A stretch of 64,000 nt of DNA from Gilliamella sp. wkB178. GTDB lineage: Bacteria > Pseudomonadota > Gammaproteobacteria > Enterobacterales > Orbaceae. The stretch covers positions 186,001 to 250,000 of the forward strand of contig NZ_LZGK01000014.1 in assembly GCF_001690705.1 (NCBI RefSeq), read 5' to 3'. Positions 1-10,728 of this stretch are shown piece after piece. Within the stretch, counting starts at the first letter, position 1, and each line of letters starts with the position of its first letter. The notes under the pieces are model-generated. The model did not search any database. It was not told the origin of the DNA and saw only the letters and a list, made by a program, of their open reading frames with translations. The position numbers and the translations under genes were made by a program.

Positions 1-1
1 T

Positions 2-1570
2 CAGATAAAATATATTTTTTGCGGTTTGCTAATAAGTCTATTGCCAATATTAAGCTATGCTGAACCTTGGGATAGTAAATTTTATAACCCAAAACCAGCC
101 AAAGATGATGTTATTTTACCTATGCCTTGTGATGGTAGTTTGGTAATGAAAAAGGTTTTTACACCAACTAGTAAACCTTTAGATGACGTTAAAGTGGTGT
201 TAGGTAGTAATCAAAAAGAGTTAGGTTTTGCTGAGTATGCAACCCCTAACTATATTTCAGGCAGTTTTTCTGATGCTGGGAATGAACGATATTTCCTAAT
301 TGGTAAATATGAACTGACAATACTGCAGTATCAAGCAGTAATGAATGACACTTGTCCAACAGCAAAAATTACACTTTCTTTCCCTATGACAGATGTAAGT
401 TGGTTTGATGCTGTTGCATTTACTGATAAATATAATCATTGGTTAATAGAAAATCAGTCAAAAATTAAAGCAAATAGCCTACCTAAAGGTTATGTGCGTT
501 TACCTAATAATACTGAATGGGAGTATGCAGCTCGAGGTGGATCTAAAGTGACCGAATCAGAATTTCGGGAGGCACGTTTCCCAATGGTTAATACTGTAGA
601 AAATTATGCATGGTTTTCGGGAGCAAAATCGGCAAATGGGAAATTACAGCTAATTGGAAAACTTGAACCTAATCCACTTGATCTCTACGATATTTTGGGT
701 AATGCCAGTGAAATGTTATTTGATTCTTTTCGAATGAATAAGCTTGATCGTTATCATGGCCAACTTGGTGGCATTACAGTCCGTGGAGGCAGTTATTTAA
801 CTCCAGAATCGGCAACTAACTCGTCTTTTCGTACTGAAAAGCCTTTTTACGATGATAAAGGTGCATACAAAAGTAAGGATGTTGGATTCCGTGTGCTTTA
901 TACTACAGAAATAATGAATTCTAATGATCTTATTAAAGAGTTAGATAAAGAATGGAATGCTCTTGGTGGTGATGCGGGATCTTCAAAGAATGGCAGTGTT
1001 GTTAATGAACTAGAAAAAATAACTAAACAAGTAGAAGATGAAAAAACTAAAAAAGAATTAAATCAATTAAATACTTTGTTACGCAGTGCAAATCAGGCTC
1101 GTGATGAACAGCGCGATCGTTCTATTCAATCCGCTTTGCAATTAGGTGCTTTTTTATGTGCTAATGTTTCAGATCTTAATAGTAAGTATGAATACAATAA
1201 TAATTTATATAATACGATGACTAATGAAGTTTGTGATGTCAAAGAATCTGAAAATGTGGATAATAATAATATGTGCTCAAAAGCAAAATTAAATAATTTA
1301 AAACAAGTACTGGATGATTCAAAAAATGCACGAGATTTTATTTTAAAATATTATTCAGATACTATTGTTAACACTGCATCAAATTATGAAAAAAGTACCA
1401 TTAATGACCAAGCAAAAGCAACACAATTTATTCTCGAAAGCAGTGGCAAAGCGAATATGAGTGATTATTTAAAACTCTATTTTAAACATATTAATCAATA
1501 TATTGAATCAGGAAATATTGAAAGAACAATTTGGCTAAAAACTTGTAATGAAGTGAAAGGAAATAAATAA
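2..1570 (+). CDS. Exported SUMF1/FGE-like domain protein (5' end cut by window)
   Basis: The reading frame is open to the left edge. The first visible residues form the tail of a signal peptide (hydrophobic run ending LSYA, then EPW), so the true start lies outside the window. The first half resembles the formylglycine-generating-enzyme/sulfatase-modifying fold: GYVRLPNNTEWEYAARGG (about residues 155-172 counted from the TTG at 26), a YDILGNASEM segment, RGGSYLT and DVGFRVLYT. In true FGEs the RGGS motif is followed by two catalytic cysteines; here those positions are T and A/T, so catalysis in the usual way is unlikely. The second half (about 295-514) is Lys/Glu/Asn-rich, probably helical and partly coiled coil, with no family I recognise. 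It overlaps the next gene by one base (TAATG), so the genes are probably co-transcribed and coupled. Probable periplasmic scaffold or ligand binder; function unknown. Confidence 0.7.
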   Translation, partial: QIKYIFCGLLISLLPILSYAEPWDSKFYNPKPAKDDVILPMPCDGSLVMKKVFTPTSKPLDDVKVVLGSNQKELGFAEYATPNYISGSFSDAGNERYFLIGKYELTILQYQAVMNDTCPTAKITLSFPMTDVSWFDAVAFTDKYNHWLIENQSKIKANSLPKGYVRLPNNTEWEYAARGGSKVTESEFREARFPMVNTVENYAWFSGAKSANGKLQLIGKLEPNPLDLYDILGNASEMLFDSFRMNKLDRYHGQLGGITVRGGSYLTPESATNSSFRTEKPFYDDKGAYKSKDVGFRVLYTTEIMNSNDLIKELDKEWNALGGDAGSSKNGSVVNELEKITKQVEDEKTKKELNQLNTLLRSANQARDEQRDRSIQSALQLGAFLCANVSDLNSKYEYNNNLYNTMTNEVCDVKESENVDNNNMCSKAKLNNLKQVLDDSKNARDFILKYYSDTIVNTASNYEKSTINDQAKATQFILESSGKANMSDYLKLYFKHINQYIESGNIERTIWLKTCNEVKGNK

Positions 1571-2259
1571 TGAATAAAATTATGCTAATAATAACACTAT
1601 GTGTGTCACTAGTACTAACGGGTTGTCAATCTTCATCTGGTGTTAATACTAAAGATGTTGATCCTACATTAACTAAAAGTAATTCCGCTCAATTTTTTAG
1701 TAAATCAGCGTGGCAATCTTGTGCTATTGGTGCTGGTGTAGGAGGTGTTGGTTGTCTTTTATTAGGTGGTAAACCTGGGGCATGTGTTGCATCGGCGGCA
1801 GTGGGTTGCGGTGTAATGATGGGAGCAAACTACTATCTTGATTCAAAACGTGCTGAATATGCAAATGAAGAGATGCGTATTGATGCTTATATTCAAGATG
1901 TTCAAAAAAATACACTAGAAGTACAAGCGGTAACGCAAACAGCTAAAGGTGTATTGGATAAAAATTTAGCTACACTTAAAGTTTTAAACCAACAAATCAA
2001 AAATTCTACTGTAAATACTAAACAAGCTCAAAATGATTTGACTCAAATTGATGCTAATATCGCTTACTTAACTGATAAATTATCCCGTATGAAAGAGGTT
2101 GAAAAAGATTGGGTTTCAGTTTCAGCTAAAGAAAGGCAATCAGGGGTTAATGTATCGAAATTAGATAAAGAAATTAATCAATTAAATAAACAAATAGCAG
2201 GACTAGAAAAACAAATTGATCTTGTAACTCAACAACGTTCAGCAGTAAGGGTGGGCTAA
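1570..2259 (+). CDS. Coiled-coil lipoprotein with glycine-rich hydrophobic segment
   Basis: The protein has 229 residues. The N-terminus is a lipoprotein signal peptide with lipobox LTGC (Cys19). Residues about 52-90 form a Gly/Ala-rich hydrophobic stretch that resembles a glycine zipper and contains several cysteines; it could insert in a membrane. From about residue 95 to the end the sequence is heptad-like (Q, N, K, L, I rich), suggesting a long coiled coil. It starts inside the stop codon of the SUMF1-like gene and is followed two bases later by a second coiled-coil lipoprotein, so the three are one operon. No family recognised. Likely a membrane-anchored structural partner of its neighbours, by inference from context. 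Confidence 0.65.
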   Translation: MNKIMLIITLCVSLVLTGCQSSSGVNTKDVDPTLTKSNSAQFFSKSAWQSCAIGAGVGGVGCLLLGGKPGACVASAAVGCGVMMGANYYLDSKRAEYANEEMRIDAYIQDVQKNTLEVQAVTQTAKGVLDKNLATLKVLNQQIKNSTVNTKQAQNDLTQIDANIAYLTDKLSRMKEVEKDWVSVSAKERQSGVNVSKLDKEINQLNKQIAGLEKQIDLVTQQRSAVRVG

Positions 2260-2261
2260 TT

Positions 2262-2744
2262 ATGAAAAAAAGATATCTTATTTTACTCTGTCCGCTAATT
2301 TTATTAGTAGGTTGTTCAACAACTCCTGAGCAGTGTGATCCAACTAATACTAATATAGGGATTATGGATAAGATTAGTTGTAATTATTCAGGAAATTACC
2401 AAGCTAGAATTGACCAGAAAAAGCAGATTTTAGACAATGAAAAAAGAGCTAATCAACAGTTTAAAGAGATTTATGCAACCATAGAAAAACAAAAAAATGA
2501 TACGTCATTAAGTGTTAAACAAAAACAGGCTCAGATGCAAAAATTAAAAACAGATTTGACTAAGTTAACTAATGAAGTGAAACAAAAAGCTAAAGGTCGC
2601 GATGATTTACAAGCTCAAGTTAATGATATTGAACAGCAACTTAAAAAAGTCAATACATCAAATGGTTCTGAGATTGAAAAACAAGTTGAGTTAGATAAGT
2701 TAAATAAAAAACTCCAACAATTACAAAAAGCATTAAATATATAG
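2262..2744 (+). CDS. Small coiled-coil lipoprotein
   Basis: The protein has 160 residues. The signal peptide ends in lipobox LVGC (Cys18), followed by STTPEQC. Most of the mature part (about 45-158) is charged and heptad-patterned (K, Q, L, E, N), predicting an extended coiled coil. Its design (lipid anchor plus coiled coil) matches the preceding gene, to which it is joined by a 2-base gap. Acidic residue +2 sorting signals (Asp after Cys) are absent, so the outer membrane is the likelier location. Function unknown; expected to work with the adjacent SUMF1-like and VWA proteins. Confidence 0.65.
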   Translation: MKKRYLILLCPLILLVGCSTTPEQCDPTNTNIGIMDKISCNYSGNYQARIDQKKQILDNEKRANQQFKEIYATIEKQKNDTSLSVKQKQAQMQKLKTDLTKLTNEVKQKAKGRDDLQAQVNDIEQQLKKVNTSNGSEIEKQVELDKLNKKLQQLQKALNI

Positions 2745-2811
2745 AACTGTTGCAGTAGGGAAATATGTTTTAGTGAAAACATAGAGTTTGATATTAAGGG
2801 AAACGCTAACT

Positions 2812-4317
2812 ATGCAACGCATAACAAGAATTATGTTTGATCCTAATAATTCAGACAAGATGTCTTTGTTGGATCAATATAATTTCTTGTTATTTTTTTT
2901 AAAGCCGCATTTAACCGAACGAGCTTTTTCTATTTTGCCAATACCAAAATTGATCGATAACAATCAATATGTTGGTTGGTATACCCACCTTGAAGGACAA
3001 CCCATTTTACTGAGCAGTATAACCGATGAAGCTCGTAAAAATCAGATTGAAAACACACTTAAAACGCGTATTAATGATATTGAAATAACTGTTAATTCAA
3101 TACCATTAACAGGTGAACAACAAAAGTTAGTTTTGTTTTGGTTACCCAGAATTAAAAGTTTAGGTAACCAAATTTATGTTATCAATGATGATCCAGTAAT
3201 CGTAAATTCTTTCGAAGAACCTATATTACCTAAACCAGCTATAGCACCACTAGTTACTCATTCTAAAACTCTGTGGCGTTGGTGGCATTTTTTATTGTTA
3301 GCTTTATTATTAATTGTATTTTTGAGCTTACTTGGCTTGCTTTGGTATTTCTTTAGTTCAAATGAAAAAGAAAAAGTATCTGATTCCTTACCTATAGGAA
3401 ACCAGCCAGTAACAGAAATAAAACCTGATCCTATAGCGGTTATTGAAAAACCAGAAGAAGCAAAAGCAGTTGCAACAACAGAACCAAATTTACCACCACC
3501 ACTAACTCAAGAACCTAAGCCAAAAGTCATCAATTTGCCTAATTGTATTAGTAAGGAAGAGATTATTAAAAATCCCAATCCATCAAAAATGGTACTTATA
3601 TTTGATAATTCCTTATCAATGATTGCTACAATAGCTGAATCTCCATCTAAAGTTAGACAGTATTTCGAGTACTTAGGTTATGGTTATCCAGCTTATATGT
3701 CAAAACAAGAAATAGTTGCGTATGAAAAAAGGATGACTCGTTTACCAAGCCGTTTATCAGCAAGTAAGCAGGTCGCATTATCCAGTATCGATAAAATACA
3801 GCAAGATATAGATATTTCACTGGTTACGCTCTCGAGTTGCCCACGTGCTGGGGCAACTTCATTTTTTAGTTATCCAAATCGAGGTACACTAAAAAATAAA
3901 ATTAATCAACTTCAACCTATTAATGCCGAATATTTTAGTTATGCCAACCGTAATGTTCTAAAAAGCAAAGTTAATGTACCTAATAATTCAGCACAATCGG
4001 GAACACCACTTTATAGTGGCTTAGAAAAAGCGAATAAAATGCTTGATGGGGTAACACATGATGATTATATTCTTATTATTAGCGATGGCGAAGATACTTG
4101 CATAAAGAAAAATATTTGTACTTTAGCTAAATCTATAGCAACACAAAAACCACGCTTAAAAATTAATATTATAGATATAGCTGGTGAACATAAAATTGAT
4201 TGTGTAGCTAAAATGACCAACGGAAAGGTTTATATAGCTCAAAATCCAAAAGATATGATTAAGCAGATGAATAATGCAGTTTCAGATCTAAAGATTAGCC
4301 GACCTTTGTGTCAATGA
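2812..4317 (+). CDS. Single-pass membrane protein with C-terminal VWA domain (paralogue 1)
   Basis: The start is set at ATG 2812 (MQRITRIMFD), preceded by AAGGGA about 10 bases upstream and matching the start of the paralogue that follows; a TTG at 2788 is possible but less likely. The product is 501 residues. Residues 1-about 150 are a soluble N-terminal domain. A strong transmembrane helix at about 154-181 (WRWWHFLLLALLLIVFLSLL) is followed by a Pro/Glu/Lys-rich linker and a von Willebrand A-type domain from about 260. That domain has MVLIFDNSLSM (MIDAS-like DxSxS), SGTPLYSGLE and DDYILIISDGEDTC. Several cysteines in the C-terminal domain suggest disulfides, placing it in the periplasm. Metal-dependent protein binding is expected from the VWA family. 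Partner unknown; the lipoproteins upstream are candidates. Confidence 0.75.
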   Translation: MQRITRIMFDPNNSDKMSLLDQYNFLLFFLKPHLTERAFSILPIPKLIDNNQYVGWYTHLEGQPILLSSITDEARKNQIENTLKTRINDIEITVNSIPLTGEQQKLVLFWLPRIKSLGNQIYVINDDPVIVNSFEEPILPKPAIAPLVTHSKTLWRWWHFLLLALLLIVFLSLLGLLWYFFSSNEKEKVSDSLPIGNQPVTEIKPDPIAVIEKPEEAKAVATTEPNLPPPLTQEPKPKVINLPNCISKEEIIKNPNPSKMVLIFDNSLSMIATIAESPSKVRQYFEYLGYGYPAYMSKQEIVAYEKRMTRLPSRLSASKQVALSSIDKIQQDIDISLVTLSSCPRAGATSFFSYPNRGTLKNKINQLQPINAEYFSYANRNVLKSKVNVPNNSAQSGTPLYSGLEKANKMLDGVTHDDYILIISDGEDTCIKKNICTLAKSIATQKPRLKINIIDIAGEHKIDCVAKMTNGKVYIAQNPKDMIKQMNNAVSDLKISRPLCQ

Positions 4318-4416
4318 GTTAGCAAAATAACAAGTTATTTAGTAAGATAATTTTGCGATGAAGTTTAATTTTTTAAGCAATTATAAACATTAAATATTTA
4401 AGAAAGGAAGTTAAGA

Positions 4417-5919
4417 ATGCAACGGATAACGCGGATTGTATTAGATAATAATGATTTAAATAAAATGTCTTTATTGGATCAATATAATTTCTTGTTATCT
4501 TTTTTAAAGCCGCATTTAACCGAACGAACTTTTTCTATTTTGCCAATACCAAAATTGATCGATAACAATCAATATGTTGGTTGGTATACCCACCTTGAAG
4601 GCCAGCCTGTTTTATTAAGTAGTTTAACCGATGAAGTGCGTAAAAAGCAGATAGAAGAGACACTTAAAACACGAATTAATGATATAGAAATGACCATTAA
4701 TTCAATCCCATTAACTAGTGAACAACAAAAATTGATCGTGTCATGGTTACCCAGAATTAAAAGTTTAGGTAACCAAATTTATGTTATTAATGATGACCCA
4801 GTCATTGTAAATTCTTTTGAAGAACCGGTGTTACCTAAACCAGCTATAGTGCCACCAGTCACTACTTCAAAGACTTTGTGGCGCTGGTGGCATTTTTTGT
4901 TGATAGCTTTATTATTAATTGGATTTTTGAGTTTACTAGGTTTGCTTTGGTATTTATTTGGTCCTTCTGCAAAAGAAAAAGCATCTAATCCATTGCCTGA
5001 GGTAGTTCAACCAGTAGAAGAAAAGAAACCTGAAATTGTTCAAACTATAGAACCACCAAAAGAACAAAAAGTGGAACCGGTTGTTACCGAAGAACCAAAG
5101 GTTGAACCAGATGTTGTTGCTGTAACCGAACCGAAAATAGAACCAAAACCGGTCCCAGCCCCCAAAGAGGATCCAAAACCAAAAGTTAAGAATCCACCTA
5201 ACTGTATCCCAAAACAGGAGATTATAAATAATCCAAATCCATCCAAGATGGTGTTAGTATTTGACAATTCGTTATCTATGAATGTAACTCTTTTAGAACC
5301 TCCATCAGAAATTGAAAAATATTTTCTTTACCATTTTGAAATTGGTAGTTATCCAAATTATATGTCTAGACAGGATATAACTGAATTTGAAAATAGAATG
5401 ACTCGTTTACCCACTCGTTTGTCAACAAGTAAAAAAGTTGCATTATCAAGTATTGATAAAATACAGCAAAATGTAGATATTTCTCTTGTTACGCTATCAA
5501 CTTGTCCTGTGGCTGATACTACACCATTTTATAATTATGCTAATCGAGGTAAATTAAAAAGTAAAATTAATGGATTAATTCCAATTGATTCTTCTAAATC
5601 TGGAACAGCACTTTATAGTGGGATTGAAAAAGCTAGTGGAATGCTGGATGGGGTAAAACGTGATGATTATATTCTGGTTATTAGTGATGGTGAGGATACT
5701 TGTGCAAAGAAAAATATTTGTACATTAGTTAATTATATTGCAGCACAAAAGCCAAAGTTAAAAATTAATATCGTGGATATAGCTGGAGAACATAAAATTG
5801 ATTGTGTGGCTAATATGACTGGTGGCAAAGTTTATATTGCTCAGACTCCAAACGATATGATTAAACAGATGAATAAGGCCGTTTCTGATATGAAATTAAA
5901 TAGACCAGTTTGTAAATAA
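4417..5919 (+). CDS. Single-pass membrane protein with C-terminal VWA domain (paralogue 2)
   Basis: The protein has 500 residues and the same architecture as the preceding gene: soluble N-terminal domain (1-about 150), transmembrane helix (about 154-181), Pro/Glu/Lys linker longer than in paralogue 1, then a VWA domain with MVLVFDNSLSM (DxSxS at about 283-287) and ILVISDGEDTC. The ribosome site AAGGAAG lies about 9 bases before ATG. The N-terminal coding DNA (4465-4601) is almost identical to 2860-2996 in the first gene, while the linkers and parts of the VWA domains differ more. This indicates tandem duplication with recent gene conversion or constraint. It is the last gene of the locus; a strong terminator follows. 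Confidence 0.75.
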   Translation: MQRITRIVLDNNDLNKMSLLDQYNFLLSFLKPHLTERTFSILPIPKLIDNNQYVGWYTHLEGQPVLLSSLTDEVRKKQIEETLKTRINDIEMTINSIPLTSEQQKLIVSWLPRIKSLGNQIYVINDDPVIVNSFEEPVLPKPAIVPPVTTSKTLWRWWHFLLIALLLIGFLSLLGLLWYLFGPSAKEKASNPLPEVVQPVEEKKPEIVQTIEPPKEQKVEPVVTEEPKVEPDVVAVTEPKIEPKPVPAPKEDPKPKVKNPPNCIPKQEIINNPNPSKMVLVFDNSLSMNVTLLEPPSEIEKYFLYHFEIGSYPNYMSRQDITEFENRMTRLPTRLSTSKKVALSSIDKIQQNVDISLVTLSTCPVADTTPFYNYANRGKLKSKINGLIPIDSSKSGTALYSGIEKASGMLDGVKRDDYILVISDGEDTCAKKNICTLVNYIAAQKPKLKINIVDIAGEHKIDCVANMTGGKVYIAQTPNDMIKQMNKAVSDMKLNRPVCK

Positions 5920-5973
5920 TACTTATCTATCTAAAATCGTTTATTTAGTTTAATAAGTGTTAGATTTATTAAT

Positions 5974-6010
5974 ACAACCAGACAAAAATCTGGTTGTTTT
6001 ATTTTAATTA
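5974..6010 (+). terminator. Rho-independent terminator after VWA locus
   Basis: A perfect 9-bp stem ACAACCAGA/TCTGGTTGT (5974-5982 and 5989-5997) with a 6-base loop is followed by TTTTATTTTAATT. It lies between the convergent VWA gene and gyrB, and the T-tract favours use on the + strand. Confidence 0.85.
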
Positions 6011-6030
6011 GTACAATTTCTAATAGTTTT

Positions 6031-8454
<2,424 letters not shown>

Positions 8455-8484
8455 TTATTTAATTTTATTTATCATTTTGTATAA

Positions 8485-9558
8485 TTAGGAAATTATACCA
8501 GATTTTATGTAAAAAATCTTATCATTTTCATCAATAATCTGGGTAATTTGGTCTTGGCTGACTGCAGTAATGAAAACTTGCGATTGAGCAGATTTTAATC
8601 GTTGTGATAACAAGTTACGTTTAAGGTGATCTAATTCAGATGCAAAGTCATCAATTAAGTAAATACATGATTGCTTCGTTTGTTTAGAGTAGTATTCACC
8701 TTGCGATAACCGTAATGCACACATTAATAATTTAAGTTGTCCTCGAGATAATAAATCTTCAACAGGTATATTATCGATACGTAATTTGATGTCAGCCTTA
8801 TGTGGTCCAGAGGAAGTGTAGTTTATTAGTTTGTCACGCTCATATTGTTTATATAATATTTCTGTGTAATCAATATCGTGATCCCACCCCTGATAATATA
8901 AACAATTAAGCTGATATTCGGGAAGAAAATCCTGACTTGTGCGTATAATTTCAGGAAAAATGTGTTGGGTATAATCTGCCCTTATTTGGCTAATCTTTTG
9001 TGCTATAGGAGCTAGTTCTTTGTCCCATGGCAACAATTGATTATAGCTATTTGATTGTTTTAATAATGCATTGCGTTGTTTAAATAAGCGCTTTAGATTA
9101 TTCCAAAGATAAACAAATTCAGGATAATGGTGAAAGCAACCCCAATCAATAAACGCTCGTCGGTATTTTGGGCCACCTGTGAGTAAATCAAAACCTTCTG
9201 GTGTAATTAATTGAATTGGCAATAATTTTGCCAAATCAGTTAATCGAAAACCTTCATCACCATCTATCTTTATTTTATTATCATTATTACGTGTTTTTGC
9301 TAGACCAATTGAACGCGTTTGGTGATTAGATGATTCAATTTCACTATATAAAACTAATTCAGATTGATCATGTTGAATTATGCGATTTGATTGAATATGC
9401 CTAAATGATCTACCATGCCCTAGCATGTAGATAGCTTCAAGAAGGCTAGTTTTTCCACTACCATTATTACCAACAATAAAGTTAAATTCGGGGGATAAAA
9501 TTAATTCAGCATAATCAATATTACGAAAATGATGAATTTTGATTTTTGAAAGAGTCAT
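8485..9558 (-). CDS. recF: DNA replication and repair protein RecF
   Basis: SMC-like ATPase that helps load RecA at gapped DNA with RecO and RecR. It has 357 residues, the same as E. coli RecF. The Walker A motif GNNGSGKTSLLEAIYMLGHG is at about residues 30-49; the ABC-type signature LLSRGQLKLLMCALRLSQ and Walker B YLIDDFASELD are in the C-terminal part. It lies between dnaN and gyrB; the gap to dnaN contains a GC-rich hairpin. Confidence 0.97.
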   Translation of the reverse strand: MTLSKIKIHHFRNIDYAELILSPEFNFIVGNNGSGKTSLLEAIYMLGHGRSFRHIQSNRIIQHDQSELVLYSEIESSNHQTRSIGLAKTRNNDNKIKIDGDEGFRLTDLAKLLPIQLITPEGFDLLTGGPKYRRAFIDWGCFHHYPEFVYLWNNLKRLFKQRNALLKQSNSYNQLLPWDKELAPIAQKISQIRADYTQHIFPEIIRTSQDFLPEYQLNCLYYQGWDHDIDYTEILYKQYERDKLINYTSSGPHKADIKLRIDNIPVEDLLSRGQLKLLMCALRLSQGEYYSKQTKQSCIYLIDDFASELDHLKRNLLSQRLKSAQSQVFITAVSQDQITQIIDENDKIFYIKSGIIS

Positions 9559-9575
9559 AGCCTTGATATAAATTG

Positions 9576-9591
9576 TCCGGCCGAGGCCGGA
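9576..9591. repeat. GC-rich hairpin between dnaN and recF
   Basis: A 7-bp perfect inverted repeat TCCGGCC/GGCCGGA is separated by only GA. It is entirely G/C apart from the end pairs, in very AT-rich surroundings, and sits 18 bases upstream of the recF start within the replication operon. No T-tract follows on the minus strand, so it may be an RNA processing or attenuation structure rather than a terminator. Confidence 0.6.
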
Positions 9592-9609
9592 ATATATAAT
9601 TTGATTAAA

Positions 9610-10713
9610 TTATAGTCGCATTGGCATAACAACATAAGTAGCAGATTGATCATTGATATCTTCAATTTGCACACTTGAAGTGGCATCTGTTAATAGTAGT
9701 TGAACACTATCACATTTTAATGTGTTTAATATATCTAATAGATAGGTTACATTAAAACCAATTTCCAACCCAGATGATTCATATTTTACATCAATAACTT
9801 CTTCAGCTTCTTCTTGTTCCGGATTGTTTGCAGTAATTTTTATTTGATTATTGTGAACATAAAGTCTTATTCCTCGAAATTTCTCATTTGATAAAATTGC
9901 CACCCGTGAGAGTGCATTTCTTAATTCTTCACAAGATACTTCAAGTGGTTTGTCCGGGTTTCTAGGTAGTACTCGTTTATAATCAGGAAATCGACCATCG
10001 ATAAGTTTAGAAGTAAAGGTGAAATCGGCAAGACTTACACGCAAATTATTGTTACCGACTTGTACGTGGATTGGTTCATCACTATCGTTAACCAATTTAG
10101 CCAGTTCGATCACTCCTTTTCTTGGTAAAATGACCGAACAGGATGTAGGAACATCTTGACCAATTGGCTGTGCACAAACGGCCAATCGATGCCCATCAGT
10201 GGCCACTGTTTTTAATAAACCGTCGTCAATTTCGAATAACATTCCATTTAAATAATATCTTACATCTTGATTTGCCATGGAAAATTGAACTGCATCAATA
10301 AGTCGTTTGATGGTTTTTTGTGAAATTGAAAAATTAATATCGCTTTGCCAATTTTCTAAATTAGGAAAATCACTTGCAGGTAAAGTTGCTAAAGAAAATT
10401 TACTCCTACCTGATTGAATTATTAATCGGTTATCATCAACGGTTATCGAAATTTGGGCATTATTGGGAAGGTTTCGACAAATATCAAGAAATTTCCTAGC
10501 AGGTACCGTTGTTGCTCCAGATTCATTTTCGTCAATAAGAGGCAAATGAGAAATCATTTCTATTTCGAGATCTGTCCCAGTCATTGATAAAGTGTTATCA
10601 CTAACTTGTAGTAATAAATTGCCTAAAATTGGTAATGTCGGACGACTGCCTAAAGGTGCACTAACAAGTTGTAATGGTTTAATAAGTTTTTCGCGATCAA
10701 TAATAAATTTCAT
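9610..10713 (-). CDS. dnaN: DNA polymerase III beta sliding clamp
   Basis: Ring-shaped processivity clamp for the replicative polymerase. It has 367 residues (E. coli 366) with the three-fold repeated clamp fold. Recognisable segments are the N-terminal MKFIIDREKLIKPLQLVSAPL, FSMANQDVRYYLNGMLFE in the second domain, ATDGHRLAVC, and the C-terminal VVMPMRL that forms part of the peptide-binding pocket. It starts 15 bases after the end of dnaA in the same operon. Confidence 0.98.
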   Translation of the reverse strand: MKFIIDREKLIKPLQLVSAPLGSRPTLPILGNLLLQVSDNTLSMTGTDLEIEMISHLPLIDENESGATTVPARKFLDICRNLPNNAQISITVDDNRLIIQSGRSKFSLATLPASDFPNLENWQSDINFSISQKTIKRLIDAVQFSMANQDVRYYLNGMLFEIDDGLLKTVATDGHRLAVCAQPIGQDVPTSCSVILPRKGVIELAKLVNDSDEPIHVQVGNNNLRVSLADFTFTSKLIDGRFPDYKRVLPRNPDKPLEVSCEELRNALSRVAILSNEKFRGIRLYVHNNQIKITANNPEQEEAEEVIDVKYESSGLEIGFNVTYLLDILNTLKCDSVQLLLTDATSSVQIEDINDQSATYVVMPMRL

Positions 10714-10728
10714 AATGTCGATTCTTTT

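Noticed and set aside
5040-5267. Open frame opposite the linker of the second VWA gene
   Set aside because: It is the antisense shadow of a low-complexity Pro/Glu/Lys linker and gives a Gly/Ser/Thr-rich nonsense protein.
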